Below are positions 10,861 through 22,102 of a stretch of DNA of 64,000 nt, piece by piece. This DNA comes from Oidiodendron maius Zn (Eukaryota; Ascomycota; Leotiomycetes; Myxotrichaceae), in contig KN832872.1 in assembly GCA_000827325.1 (NCBI GenBank), positions 1,426,001-1,490,000 on the forward strand. The letters run 5' to 3'. The notes under the pieces are model-generated. The model was not told the DNA's origin. It saw only the letters and a list, made by a program, of their open reading frames with translations, and did not search any database. Within the stretch, counting starts at the first letter, position 1, and every line of letters begins with the position of its first letter. The position numbers were made by a program, and so were the translations under genes.

Positions 10861-13800
10861 ATGTCCCGCAACCTCGATCCCCGTCTGCAGCACATCATTG
10901 AAAACACACACCTTGCTCTTAATGATGCGCCTCTTTCAGGATTTAGCTTCCCTCGTGTGGAATCCAAGACCACGCAAAGGAGCCTTGAGGAGGGTTCGAG
11001 GCGACCTTCCCAGGAAAATATAATGCTGAATAAGTTCTGTTAGTCTTTCACTGCTTCTGCCCCATCCTATACTACACTATTATATCTAATTGTGCAACTA
11101 CAATCAGGTCGAGACTCGTACAGTTTCGAACCCCGGAGCGAGTCAGTAGCTCCACTAAGGACTGCTTCAAGGCTGTCTCTCACCCCTTGGAGTTCCCAGC
11201 GTCGTCAAGAACGAGGTCAAAGTTCTATGATGAATGCGGATCAACACTTCAGGTTTACGCAGAATCTGCGTCAAGGGCTGCCCATCATCCGTGAAGCCCC
11301 AATAACACACAATGCACAAGCCGAGATTATATTAAATCAATTAGCCACCAATATACTCTTACAGAATCCAATGCCACAACATATTCCAGAACCTGCAGGA
11401 ATGTCTCGTAACGTACATGATAGCAGGATCAATCTTGAACCGCGAATGCAGCAAGTTGCGCAACCTTTCAATTTTGGTAAGCGGTTCATATTCTATTGCA
11501 TTATTTAGGCTTAATGTAATTCTGCACAGGTGGCTATGTTCGTAGCCCCGATACCCAAAAAGACTCCACCATTTCTTCTCCAAGCCAGGTTGCCAATTCT
11601 AGCCCCACAGCCAGGATCAATCTACGGCGGCTTTCGCACCAGAATGAGCTTTCAGGGACGCAGCTAAGAGATGACTGCGAAATTGAAGAAAATACTCATC
11701 CTTTTAAGACACCTCGACGCCAGACCGTGGTCGAGACCGAAAACGTCATGAACAAGATACCGCAAGCTATTAATCTAGAATATGCTCCCCCTATGGCCCA
11801 AGGTATTCAGCTTATCTCTCCACACAAACTTCCTGATCGATTTCGACAAGTCTTCCCATACGAGCTTTTCAATGCAGTGCAGTCCAAATGCTTTGCTACA
11901 GTTTACAAGAGCATTGACAATGTCGTCGTCTCTGCACCAACGGGTTGTGGCAAAACGGCAATTCTTGAAATGGCAATCTGCAAATTGATTGAGAGCCATG
12001 ACTCCGGAGAGTTCAAGATTGTTTATCAAGCTCCAACCAAAGCACTCTGCTCAGAGCGTCTGCATGACTGGCAGAAGAAGTTTAGTCACTTGAATCTATC
12101 ATGTGCAGAGTTGACTGGAGACACAAGCCGATATGAGATGAGTAGAGTTCGCAATGCTTCCATTATCGTCACAACACCAGAGAAATGGGATAGCTTTACA
12201 CGCAAGTGGCAGGACCACTTTAAGCTTCTGCAGATGGTGAAGCTCTTCTTAATTGATGAGGTGCACATCCTCAAAGATGCTCGGGGCGCAACTTTGGAAG
12301 CGGTCGTTTCTCGCATGAAGTCCAGTGGCGCCAATGTACGCTTCATTGCCCTAAGTGCAACTATTCCCAATTCAGAGGATATTGCTATATGGCTGGGCAG
12401 GGATCCATCTACTACTCACCTGCCAGCTCATAGAGAGACATTTGGTGAGGACTTTAGACCTGTCAAGTTACGGAAGCATGTCTACGGTTTTGAAGGCCTA
12501 ATGAATGATTTTGCTTTCGAGAAAATCCTCGATGGTAAGCTTCCAGGATTGATTCAGAAGCATACTGCTAAAAAACCTATCATGGTATTTTGTTTCACCA
12601 GGAAGTCATGCGAAAATACAGCTGCGTTTCTTGCAGATTGGTGGATCAAACAGAGAGCCACAAACCGAGCCTGGCCTGCACCTTCTCAGCGTACAGCCGT
12701 GATCAGCAAAGAGCTTCAAGAGGTGGTAGAATGTGGCGTTGCTTTTCATCACGCAGGCCTTGATTCACAGGATCGTAATGCTATAGAGACTGCTTTCCTA
12801 AAAGGGGATGTCAATGTTATCTGTTGTACGTCGACGTTAGCTGTCGGTATCAATCTCCCATGCCATCTTGTCATACTTAAAGGTACTGTTGGCTTTCAAG
12901 ATTGCGGTCTGGGAGAATACTCCGACTTGGAGGTGATGCAGATGCTCGGCCGGGCCGGACGTCCCCAATTTGACAATACTGCCATTGCAGTCATTATGAC
13001 TCGTTCGGATAAAGTGCAACGTTATAAGAAGATGGTCTCCGGTCAAGAGATTTTAGAGAGCTCTCTGCATCTGAATCTTATCGAGCATCTCAACTCAGAA
13101 ATTGGACTCGGGACTATTTACAGCCGTGAGACGGCTAGGAAATGGCTCTCTGGTACTTTTCTCAGCGTGAGAATGAACAAAAATCCAGATTACTATCAAT
13201 TTGGGGACCTTTCTCTCGGCAGAGATGTTGATGAGCGATTGAGACGTGTTTGTGAGAGAGACGTCAAACTCTTGCAGGAGACTGAGCTCATAACTAAGAA
13301 TGAACCGTTCATGTGCACGGAGTATGGCCACGCTATGTCTCGATATATGGTGCAGTTTGATACGATGAAGCTTCTTCTCAGCTTGCCAAAACATTGCAAA
13401 ACGGAACAGATAGTAAGAATTCCTTTGGAATATGTTCGAATAAGAGTACAGCAGCTGACATGAATAGCTTCTGTATATCTGTCAAGCTTCCGAACTCAAA
13501 GATCTACGAATGAAGCCGAAGGAAAGGCCTGCTCTTCGCGAGTTTAATAAGTCTCCACTCATCAAGTACCCAATAAAGGAGAATATCTCGACCACGGCTC
13601 AGAAAATTTCCCTCATTATCCAAGCTCAGCTTGGGGGTATAGATCTTTCTTCGAATATGGAGTTTATCAGTATAAGGAGACAGTTCGTGGCAGATAAGGC
13701 CATTATCTTTGAACGAGTCCAACGCCTCGTGCGTTGTATCATTGACTGCAAATCAGTTGAATGCGATGGAATCTCTACCCATTATGCATTAGACCTAGCT

Positions 13801-15666
13801 AGGAGTCTTTCTGCCGAGTATTGGGAAAGTTCGAACTTGCAGTTACGACAAATTCCGCAGGTCGGTCCGGCTGCGAGCAGAAAGCTTGTTAGCCATAATA
13901 TACAAAGTGTCGAGGGACTGGCGAAATTGGACACTGGAAACATTGAGCGGATCTTGAGTCGTAATCCTCCGTTTGGTAGGAAGATGCTTGACTCTTTGCA
14001 TGAGTTCCCATGTTTGACTATAAATACCGAGATTACGGGAAAGGCGGCTTCTAAAACAGGAGAAATCCTAAGGTTGTGGTCAAATCCATATTAGGATATA
14101 CGAATGCCAAAACTCCAGTTTGGAACGGCAGAAAACCGTCGTTGACTTTCACAGCCGAGAAGTCTGATGGCGCTTTAGTTCATTTCTGGCGCGGCAATAT
14201 CCAGAAATTAGATAAAGGGCATGAGATTAGATTCATTGCTGAACTGTCTAGTCCTGATGATGAGATCAAGTGTTATGTTGCGTGCGACGACATAGTAGGA
14301 ACCTCACGCTCAAATATACTTAGACCAGAAATTCCTCCATCGGCATTCACAATTAAGGACATGACCAACAAAACTACACCGCAGAGTCAATTTGCAGGTA
14401 ACGATAATAGTCACAGTAGAGCTGACGAGTTTGGTGGAGACGAGTTAGGAGACGAGGAATTGCTCGAGGCGGTTAAACACGCCGATACTGCCGCCAGCGG
14501 GTATGGCTCGGAAGATTTTGCGGACGTTGACGATCTTATTGGCACTCATGAAGATGTTGAATCGCAAGCCATATTCGAGGATATTATAGAGCCAGTACAG
14601 ATGGAAAATGGAAAATGGGCATGCAACCATCAATGTCGTGGTGGCAAGATACTGAGGAACGGGCAGCTTTGCAAACACAAGTGTTGTCATGACGGCCTTG
14701 ATAAGCCTAGAAAACCTAAGAAAAGGGTCAGCGATAATGCGCTACATCTGTAGGATTACTTGCTAATTTGTTACAACAGTCCTCTTTAGCGGATGGAAAG
14801 AAGACAGCCACCAAATCACGAGATGCAAAAAACACGAGCTTGACGACATCAAAGGTATTTCCAGACATTGAAGTTCGATTTTCTATAAGTTAACAAGGTT
14901 CTAGAAATCTAAAGGACAACTGAAATTGAAGGTTGTCAAACATGATCTCCACGATGAAAAATCCGACGTAGAGATGGTTGATCTTGCACATGAATCTGAA
15001 TCACCTCACCTTACATATGATCTATCACCAAGATATTATCTTAATGAAAGGCAGATACGACTTCAGAAGCAGAAGCCTAAATTTTCTATTGCAACTGGAC
15101 GGCCATCAAGTCTTTCATATGTCAATAATGCGATTCAAATTGACGATCCGTTGGATGCTGAGAATCATAGTCATAGTGAGGACTTTCCTTCGCCATCTGC
15201 ACTATTGAACATAGATGATGATGCTGGCTGTCTGTTCCAAAAGTCTGTGGATCAGGCGGTCCCTGCTCTGGCAGACTTCTTCGAGAGCTCTGGAGCAACG
15301 ATACCTGGACTGGACAATCATATAGAGTCAATAGCTCCAGCGCTTGAGATCACCTCGAGTTTTAATAACGATATCTTTGACTTTTCCGCATTTAATGATG
15401 AACCTGCCAGACAAGACGAATACTCAAGCCCTTTACTGCTAACATCGGTTAAGCGACCATGCCCTCCCATCCCGGAGCCGCCACAGATAAAATACCGACG
15501 AGTTACATTCGGGGAGATATCCAGCAGAGAGTGTTCGAGCACACAGCGGGAGATAACACTTGTCGAAAGGGAAGTTATGAATCAACGTTCAATTCCCGCA
15601 TGGGTGGACGAGTTTGATCGTGCTCTTATTGATGACCTGAAAGGCATTGTTGATTTCGTTGACTGA
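10861..15666 (+). CDS. HFM1: HFM1/MER3 meiotic DNA helicase (Ski2-like), about 1508 aa, with one apparent frameshift
   Basis: Exons: 10861-11038, 11108-11476, 11530-13412, 13468-14726, 14780-14854, 14905-15666. The N-terminal 250 residues are variable. The helicase core shows motif I APTGCGKT, motif II DEVH, motif III SATIPN, CTSTLAVGINLP and QMLGRAGRPQFD, followed by winged-helix and Sec63 domains (HAGLDSQDR, LQLRQIPQVGPAASRKL, KTPVWNGRKPS). A Cys/His cluster follows (CKHKCCHDGLDKP), as in fungal HFM1. MER3 unwinds and stabilises recombination intermediates to promote class I crossovers in meiosis. Oddity: at about 14062-14066 the conserved protein moves by one frame (..KTGE / NPKVVVKSILGY..); one extra A in the AAA run would restore it. 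No intron fits there. Either a real lesion or a base error; the rest looks intact. The copia element ends 302 bp before the ATG. Confidence 0.88.
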
Positions 15667-15842
15667 TCATATTTTCGATGATCTCACAGTAACGCGCGGA
15701 TGAGTTTGTGATTTGGGTCACACGTTGCAGAAGGGATTCGAGAGCTGTGCAAGCCATTCATCTCTATATGGTATCATCGTCAATCGGTTGCGTATTATAG
15801 CATTCCGCAATTAGCTGGTACATTCAATATTTGTTATCAATT

Positions 15843-16791
15843 TCATCCTCCGTATTTATCCCAAATGTCCTTTGATGAGAGAGTGGTGCTTATGATAGTG
15901 GCGACTCCAACAGTCAGTGGGCCAGTAACAAGCCAGCCTGTAACGGCTCCCGGAAGGAATAGGTCAGAAGCATCTATAACAATGCTCCTCAGAAGACACA
16001 GCAAATGCGTTTTATTAATGCCAGCCTTCTCTGATACCTTGGCTCGCTGAATGTGAGTCTTCGCTCTGCCTTCATTAGACAATTTCTCTCCACTCTTCTC
16101 GGCTTTTCCTGCCGATTGCTTGACGCTGGCAGTATACCATAGCTGCAGACAGGATCCCATTATGGAACACATGAGAGAGTAGAACCAGAGCTTATTGGCT
16201 TCAATAAAGCAAATTTTTGCCCAATCTGTGGGCCAAACATTCATTATATCTAGCTATTTTTGCGCAGACAAAGATGTTAGCAACATTCGAATCTCGTAAT
16301 CTCCATGTATATGAGAAAAGAGGGGAGTTACGATGGTGACAGATTCAAGAAATAGATAGCCGCCTAGGAACCCAAATTTTCCTACCCCGAACAGGAGCTC
16401 TACTCCCCTGGTGGTGAGGAAACAGGACCAGGCTTTTTGGAAGGCGTCGAGAAAGCGGAAGAAGCGGAGATAGCGACGTCCTGGTGAATTTGTCAGCTGT
16501 CATGCGAAATTTGGACAAAGCATTCAGGGAAATAAGAGAGGTCAAAGTAGGGAGGAGGATAGAGAAAGATCTTCAACACACCGAGAGCAAATTGTGCCCG
16601 GAGAAGGAGCCAGGTCTGAACTTCTTCCTGGTCAACGGCGACAGCGGCAAGAACCTGGGAGATGGCCTGTAGGAAGCGCAAAATTTTCTCAAGGCCGCCT
16701 GTTTGGGGTAATTAGTATCGAGTAGTGAGAGTGGTAATAGTGCAGACGTGCCTCCGTCTGAGGTGAAGGCGATAAATTGTTTGAGGCTCAT
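15843..16791 (-). CDS. PEX11: Peroxisomal membrane protein PEX11, 238 aa
   Basis: Four exons on the minus strand: 16791-16752, 16698-16582, 16480-16332, 16253-15843. The spliced protein begins MSLKQFIAFTSDGGLEKILR and contains RRYLRFFRFLDAFQKAWSC, FGFLGGYLFLESVTI, NVWPTDWAKICFIEANKLWF and an amphipathic C-terminal part ending KDIWDKYGG; these are standard PEX11 blocks and the length matches fungal PEX11 (about 235 aa). PEX11 sits in the peroxisome membrane and drives elongation and division. Intron 1 (16751-16699) must use a GC donor (GAG/GCACGT) with a good branch word (CTAAT), because no GT donor keeps the frame. The gene converges on HFM1, with stops 177 bp apart. Confidence 0.93.
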
Positions 16792-17837
16792 GGTGGAAGG
16801 AAAAGGGGCAAAGGATGACAGGGGTTCAAAGTTGGGTGGTAGTGGCAATTGTATATACAATATCCATCTGAAGCAATCCGCTTATATTGAGGTACGGTCT
16901 CACGCATGTGACAGCTTCTGAGATGGTTCTATATCTCACACTCAAATCTGTGTTCGGTGTTGAGTTATGTAGAGACGTCGTTCCTGTAAGCAGCTGAGAC
17001 ATAAGCGAGTTTGGACGACATACGAAGAGTCGCGGTCGATCAACTACTTCAAAGCTTGTTTTCTCAGTTGGCAGCTTCGGAGCCGGCTCAACAAGGCTCC
17101 CCGTTCCTTCGACTACGCAGGTAACCAAGAAATGTAGACGTGGAAGACTATCTTTAATTGCGAATACAGATCGGGCAGCTTATCGTTCCGACTTTGCATG
17201 AAGCAAGCAACTAACTCTTATCACCTTTTGACAACTTGGTTGACGCTGGCCTCGTGGTATAATTTTTGGGTAGCTGTAAAGAATTCGTAGGCGCTATCTG
17301 GTTCCAGCGTCATTACCCTTGGGCCCTTAAAATCCGAATCCTCCTTCGAATTAGCCGCCAGCCGCCAGGGTCACGCTATTACGCCTTTTGCATAACGTTC
17401 GCGGATCGTGTAGCGCCAAAGTGTAGCAGATTGTGATGTTCGCCAATCTGAGCCTCGCAAGTAGCGCTTGACGCCCTTGATTTCGGTCAACACGAAGCAC
17501 GGTACTTTTGTGCGTCGCAGATGTCCGAGAGAGGCGTAGAGCGAGGCAGGATAAGTCTGGAGGCGGTCCAGAACGATGCCTTAGGGAGATAATAGATCTG
17601 CACTTGAACACGCCGCTTTTTGTGATTCGCTATACATATGGACCTGGCAGCGTGGCCTCGGAGTGGACCGCCTGTAGGGAACATGTTGTTGATATATATG
17701 GAGGCAATATCGGGAGATAGCTATTACCCAGAGTCGCTGTATCAAGGTCTCCTTCCTATGATGGTCAGCAACTCGGAGCCACTGAATTCACAACTACAGT
17801 CTTTTAACCTTCAAGTCAACAATACCTAGGATCATCA
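16792..17837. promoter_or_regulatory. Divergent intergenic region between PEX11 and a membrane-protein gene
   Basis: About 1 kb with only short open frames. It should hold both promoters and the 5' leader, and perhaps a first exon, of the gene on the right, whose signal peptide was not found. A short plus-strand frame at 17638-17829 was considered as that exon but has no convincing signal peptide. Confidence 0.35.
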
Positions 17838-18859
17838 ATGGTCCAAGGGATTTCTGGAGCTTATTCCGAGCTTTCAGCGCTTGAGCTTACGGAAATAATC
17901 CCTCGATTACTGAATCATCCTGACTTGTCTGAGCGGGATGTCTGTTCTGATGCAATCCCCGGGACAGTAGCCCAAAGATGCGTGCCTGGCAATACGCTCT
18001 GTTGTAAGCTTTCCATTCTATCTCTTTGGTTTGCCAATTCTTGCTGAGAATGACGAGGCGTTCCCGAAGACAAAAGCATTTCTTTTCCACAATGCCAGGA
18101 AATCTTAACTCAGGGCTTCTGTTGTGTGGACCAGGCGAACTGTTATATCGACATGGTGTCTGATTGCGCTGCTCCAAATTCTGTTCAGTGCTGTAAGTGG
18201 ATTTCGTTATGTGCGGTGAAAGTGTTCAAGCTAATCACAGTCACTTGGCAGCGGAACTTGCACCCGGAACGGATGAAGCATGTTGTCCGGCATTCACTTC
18301 ATGTCTGAGCAACTTCAATCAGTCGGCTTCGGCCGTAAGATGCAGTATTGCTCAAATCACGCCCAACTCTTCGGAGGAATCATTACCAAAGACCTTGTTA
18401 GCACAGATATCAAGCTCCCCATCCACCCCAACAGAATTATCGGAGACATCTGCGATTCTGCAAACAAGTACTCCTTCGTCAAGTGTACTGTCTATCGGCC
18501 CGTTGACATCTTCAAGTCAAGCAGTGACATCTTTACACGCCAGTTCCAAGCCGATTTCCGGCGCTGCGGGCGTCGGCATCGGCATCGCTACAATAGTCGG
18601 ACTTCTTGCATTCGTTGCCTGTGGGATCTGGCTCTACCGGAAGGGACAAGTGAGCCAGGAGAGGGCGTACAGACGACGCCTGGAGCGGATAGCAGCAAGG
18701 CGAGATCAGGAGGCGGCACAGTCAGGAGCCTCGGTGCGACCGACGTACGAGGAGGGATTCAAGTATGCTGTGAAATATAATAGCTATGACCACCCTGGAG
18801 ACTATCCTATTCAGATAGCAGAATTGATGGGATCGGCCCCTGACAATATGATGATATAA
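17838..18859 (+). CDS. Cys-rich ectodomain, Ser/Thr stalk, single-pass membrane protein, 302 aa (N-terminus uncertain)
   Basis: Three exons fit: 17838-18003, 18058-18192, 18252-18859, all phase 1 joins. The ectodomain (residues 1-135) has many cysteines (DVCSDAIPG, RCVPGNTLCC, PQCQEILTQGFCCVDQANC, EACCPAFTSC). A Ser/Thr/Pro-rich stalk follows, then one membrane helix (GVGIGIATIVGLLAFVACGIWLY) with a basic stop-transfer segment RKGQ and a charged tail (RRRLERIAARRDQEA). This architecture resembles WSC/Mid2-like wall sensors, but no WSC domain is recognisable. The ATG at 17838 gives no signal peptide, so a further upstream exon is likely. The exon-2 acceptor is the GAG at 18055-18057; the more obvious CAG downstream would break the frame. 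The protein has the same plan as the one at 34088-35129. Confidence 0.75.
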
Positions 18860-19162
18860 TGATAAGGAAATAGAAACGACTCCGAAAATATAATATCACT
18901 ATTTTATCACAAAGACTTAAAGTAACTCAAAAAGTAGGTTGAATCTAGAATGATGCAAGTCAGTCAAGGAGCTCACACAGACCTTACCCGCCGGGGATGT
19001 TCGATGTTCATCAAAAGCTATCACACAGGGGACTTTCGAGGATATTGCCTGAAATATAATGAAATATTTTGCAACGACGCCTGTTATCGACCAGACGAAT
19101 CTGGAATGCAATAAATACAAGAGGGGCAGCCTCCTATGAACACTCTACAGTTTGCCACACAT
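18860..19162. terminator. Convergent intergenic region (3' ends of two genes)
   Basis: Lies between the stops of the membrane protein (+) and the complex I 51-kDa gene (-). AT-rich at its left end. Nothing else is visible. Confidence 0.35.
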
Positions 19163-20858
19163 CTATTGACCTGGTGCGACAAGCTTCCCCTGTTTCACGG
19201 TATCATGTTCCCATCCGCCAGCAAGCGCCGCGCCCCCGTGCTCTTCTGAGTACTTCTTCATACGCGCCTCTAATTCCGGCCGGAAATGTCTAATAAGACC
19301 CTGGATGGGCCATGCGAAAGCTTCGCCAAGAGCTGTTGTGCAAATTAGTATATCATATATTAGTATATCCATTAAGACTTGAACTTGCCGCAAATTGTGT
19401 GGCCCTCTACTTGCTTGGTGAGTTCTTGCAACATATCGATCTCTCGCTCCCTTCCCTGGCCCTTCTCGAATCTCGACATGACCTGTTCGGTCCATTTGCT
19501 GCCCTCTCGGCACGGCGTGCACTGACCACAGGACTCGTGCCGGTAGAAGTGGCTCAGCCGCGAGATTCCGCGAACAACATCAGCGCTCTTATCCATGACT
19601 ATAACAGCCGCTGTGCCGAGACCCGACTGGCTGTCCTTCAAGGCATCAAAGTCCATGAGTTGGTCGTCGCAAACGCTTTTGGGCAGAATTGGTGTAGATG
19701 ATCCTCCGGGAATGACAGCCTGCAGGTTATCCCAACCACCACGAACGCCGCCACAGTGCTTATCAATTAGCTCACGAAGGGAAATGCTCATTTCTTCCTC
19801 GACAGTACAGGGGTTATTGACGTGGCCAGAGATACAGAAGAGCTTGGTGCCGGCATTTCTCTCCCGTCCGAATGAAGCAAACCACGACCCTCCGCGTCGG
19901 CAGATCGTTGGTGCAACAGCAACAGTCTCCACATTGGCCACAGTGGATGGGCATCCAAAGAGACCAACCGCAGCTGGGAACGGAGGCTTTAGACGGGGTT
20001 TGCCAGGCTTGCCTTCCAGGGATTCAATGAGGGAGGTCTCCTCGCCACAGACGTAGGCACCCATTCCGCGGTGGATGTAGACGTCGAAGTCATAGCCACT
20101 CCCGCAGGCATTCTTTCCAATCAGCCCTTCCTTATATGCCTCCTGAATTGCTCGTTGCACAACTGCTGCCTCGTGATAGAACTCGCCACGGATATAGATG
20201 TAAGCAGCTGTGCAGTTCATTGCTCGTCCAGCTACCAGGCATCCTTCGATGAGCTTATGGGGATCCTTTCGCATAATTTCTCGGTCTTTACACGTTCCAG
20301 GCTCACCCTCATCAGCATTGACGACCAGATATCGGGGCTTTGTGTCCTTATCCCAGTCTTTAAAGTTCATGAAAGACTATCTTGAATCAGTATGCAGCCT
20401 CAAATTTCGACATTCATAAAGCATACCCATTTCATTCCTGAAGGGAACCCAGCACCACCACGACCTCGCAAGCCGGAGGCTTTAATTTCATTGATAATCT
20501 GTGTCAATTGTCAATTGCCGTATCTAGCAATGCTATCAGGCTGTCCACATACCCAGTCGTGGCCCTTGAGAAGAATCTCCTTGGTCTTGTACCAATCGCC
20601 ATACTTCTTGGCGCTCTTCAAATCTGCTGCTTGGTGTCCGTACAGATTCTGGAAAATCCTGTCCTGGTCCTTCAACCCACCAAAGTGCGTTCGTTTTGGC
20701 GGCTGGGGCGCATCTTGAACTGTGGCTAGTCCTCGAGTTTGTTGTGCGGGACCAACGGAGCTGGACAATCGCGACGCAGCACCGGCCGTCGATGGGAGGA
20801 CACGGGTGGAGAGAGTAGAGACGGCCTTGGGAGATGGCGCATGTCGCGAGAGCATCAT
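19163..20858 (-). CDS. nuo51: NADH:ubiquinone oxidoreductase 51-kDa flavoprotein subunit (NDUFV1/NUO51), 511 aa
   Basis: Exons on the minus strand: 20858-20553, 20498-20427, 20376-19389, 19332-19163. The first 45 residues are Ser/Arg/Ala-rich without acidic residues and end in RGLATVQD, a mitochondrial presequence. The mature part has the NADH/FMN motif ([13 protein letters not shown], about residue 113), [35 protein letters not shown], and the cysteines for 4Fe-4S cluster N3 ([12 protein letters not shown] near 410, and HTIC). It is the subunit where NADH binds and electrons enter respiratory complex I. The last intron (19388-19333) begins GC, not GT: the donor TGCG/GCAAGT matches the consensus for GC-AG introns and is the only one restoring [12 protein letters not shown]. 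The C-terminal tail ([10 protein letters not shown]) is family-like. Confidence 0.97.
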
Positions 20859-21270
20859 GGAGGATAGTTGTGCTCGAATGAGCTGAAGTTGGGATCGTGG
20901 GATTGAAGACTGAGGTCAAGATTCTTTGAGGTTAAAGTCATTCGTGATTGAATTCCCGTGATTGGCTGGACAGTATTAGAGCTGCTACGGTTGGCGAGAG
21001 CGCCTCCTGGAGACGATAACAACCAGTACTAGTTAATCTCCAATTCTAAGTGGACTGATCTTGGAGGTGAATTTACATTTATTGTCTGTGTCTTCCAGTC
21101 TACAGATTAAACAGCTAATGTAGGCAACGCATGCATAACCTCATATTTTAGTCAAATTCCGACAAAAATCTTCCACCCTGATAGGTATCCCACCTCAAAC
21201 CGCTCCTTGACCTGAGAGAGACAACTAAAGACTTCCATGGTGTGCCATTCGTTATGTTAAGGTAATTACT
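20859..21270. promoter_or_regulatory. Divergent promoter between nuo51 and dynactin p27
   Basis: 412 bases between two ATGs pointing apart, so it must serve both housekeeping genes. No gene seen inside. Confidence 0.45.
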
Positions 21271-21887
21271 ATGTCGTCGTTAAAGCGTGCCTCCACCGCC
21301 CCTCCCGCCCCAAAACCGCCTGTCCACTTTGCGCCTGCACTCGTCATAGCAGATAATGCGGCTCTTACTGGCACGAACCTCATATCAATCGGACTACACA
21401 CGATTATCCATCCTCGTGCGAAGCTGAACTCGACCTATGGGCCTATAACCATTGGCAGCAACTGTATCATCAGCGAGCGGAGCCAGATAGGTTTCCAAAA
21501 CCCTCCTTCCAATAGTCACAGCGAAGGAGTGTTCATTGAGAACGGCGTTGTAATTGAGACTGGGGCTATCGTGGAGGCGAGAAAGGTTGGAGAAGGATCT
21601 GTGGTCGAGGTGAATGCCAGGATTGGGAAAGGTGCAATACTAGGAAAGGTATTATGGCTCGTTGAATAAGAGATCCGCTGCTGACGTTTCCTTTCTAGCA
21701 TTGTAAAGTTGGAGCTTTGTGTGAGGTTCAGGCAGGAGAAATCATTGGGGACTTCACAGTGCTATATGCAGATGGAATGCGGAGAGTTGATAGAGCCGGT
21801 ATTGAGGATCTCAAGTTAAAGATGGTGGGGCGACAGACTGAAATTCTGAGGAAGCTCATACCCAGCAATCCAACTAAATTTCAGTAA
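21271..21887 (+). CDS. Dynactin subunit 6 (p27), left-handed beta-helix protein, 188 aa
   Basis: Two exons, 21271-21648 and 21699-21887, joining in phase 0 at GAILGK/HCKVGALCEV. The protein shows the hexapeptide-repeat rhythm of a left-handed parallel beta-helix (HTIIHPRAKLNSTYGPITIG, NCIISERSQIG, VVIETGAIVEARKVGEGSVVE, ARIGKGAILGKHC), then a C-terminal helix (KMVGRQTEILRKLIPSN). Order and length match DCTN6/p27 (human 190 aa), known as Ro-12/Ro-7-type pointed-end subunits in filamentous fungi. Dynactin p25/p27 cap the Arp1 filament and help dynein bind early endosomes. p27 is preferred over p25 by the C-terminal helix and length. It shares a promoter region with nuo51. Confidence 0.85.
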
Positions 21888-22102
21888 TGAAAAGGCATGC
21901 AAATGAGAATAATTCCCTCGCAATATTTGTCCTGCTGATTGTGGGTGTATTGAATTGCGAAGCTGTGTACCCTCAAACTATCCATACATCTGGTTTCCAT
22001 GCCAATTAAGCATCCGGATTACGCCATGCCATTCAACAAATGAAACTGCCACCTGCCATGCAATTGGTAATATGATACACTCCATAGTAACCCCTTCCTC
22101 CT

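Noticed and set aside
14055-14080. Programmed frameshifting or a tiny intron as an explanation in HFM1
   Set aside because: No slippery heptamer or intron signals are present, and family members are not known to use frameshifting.
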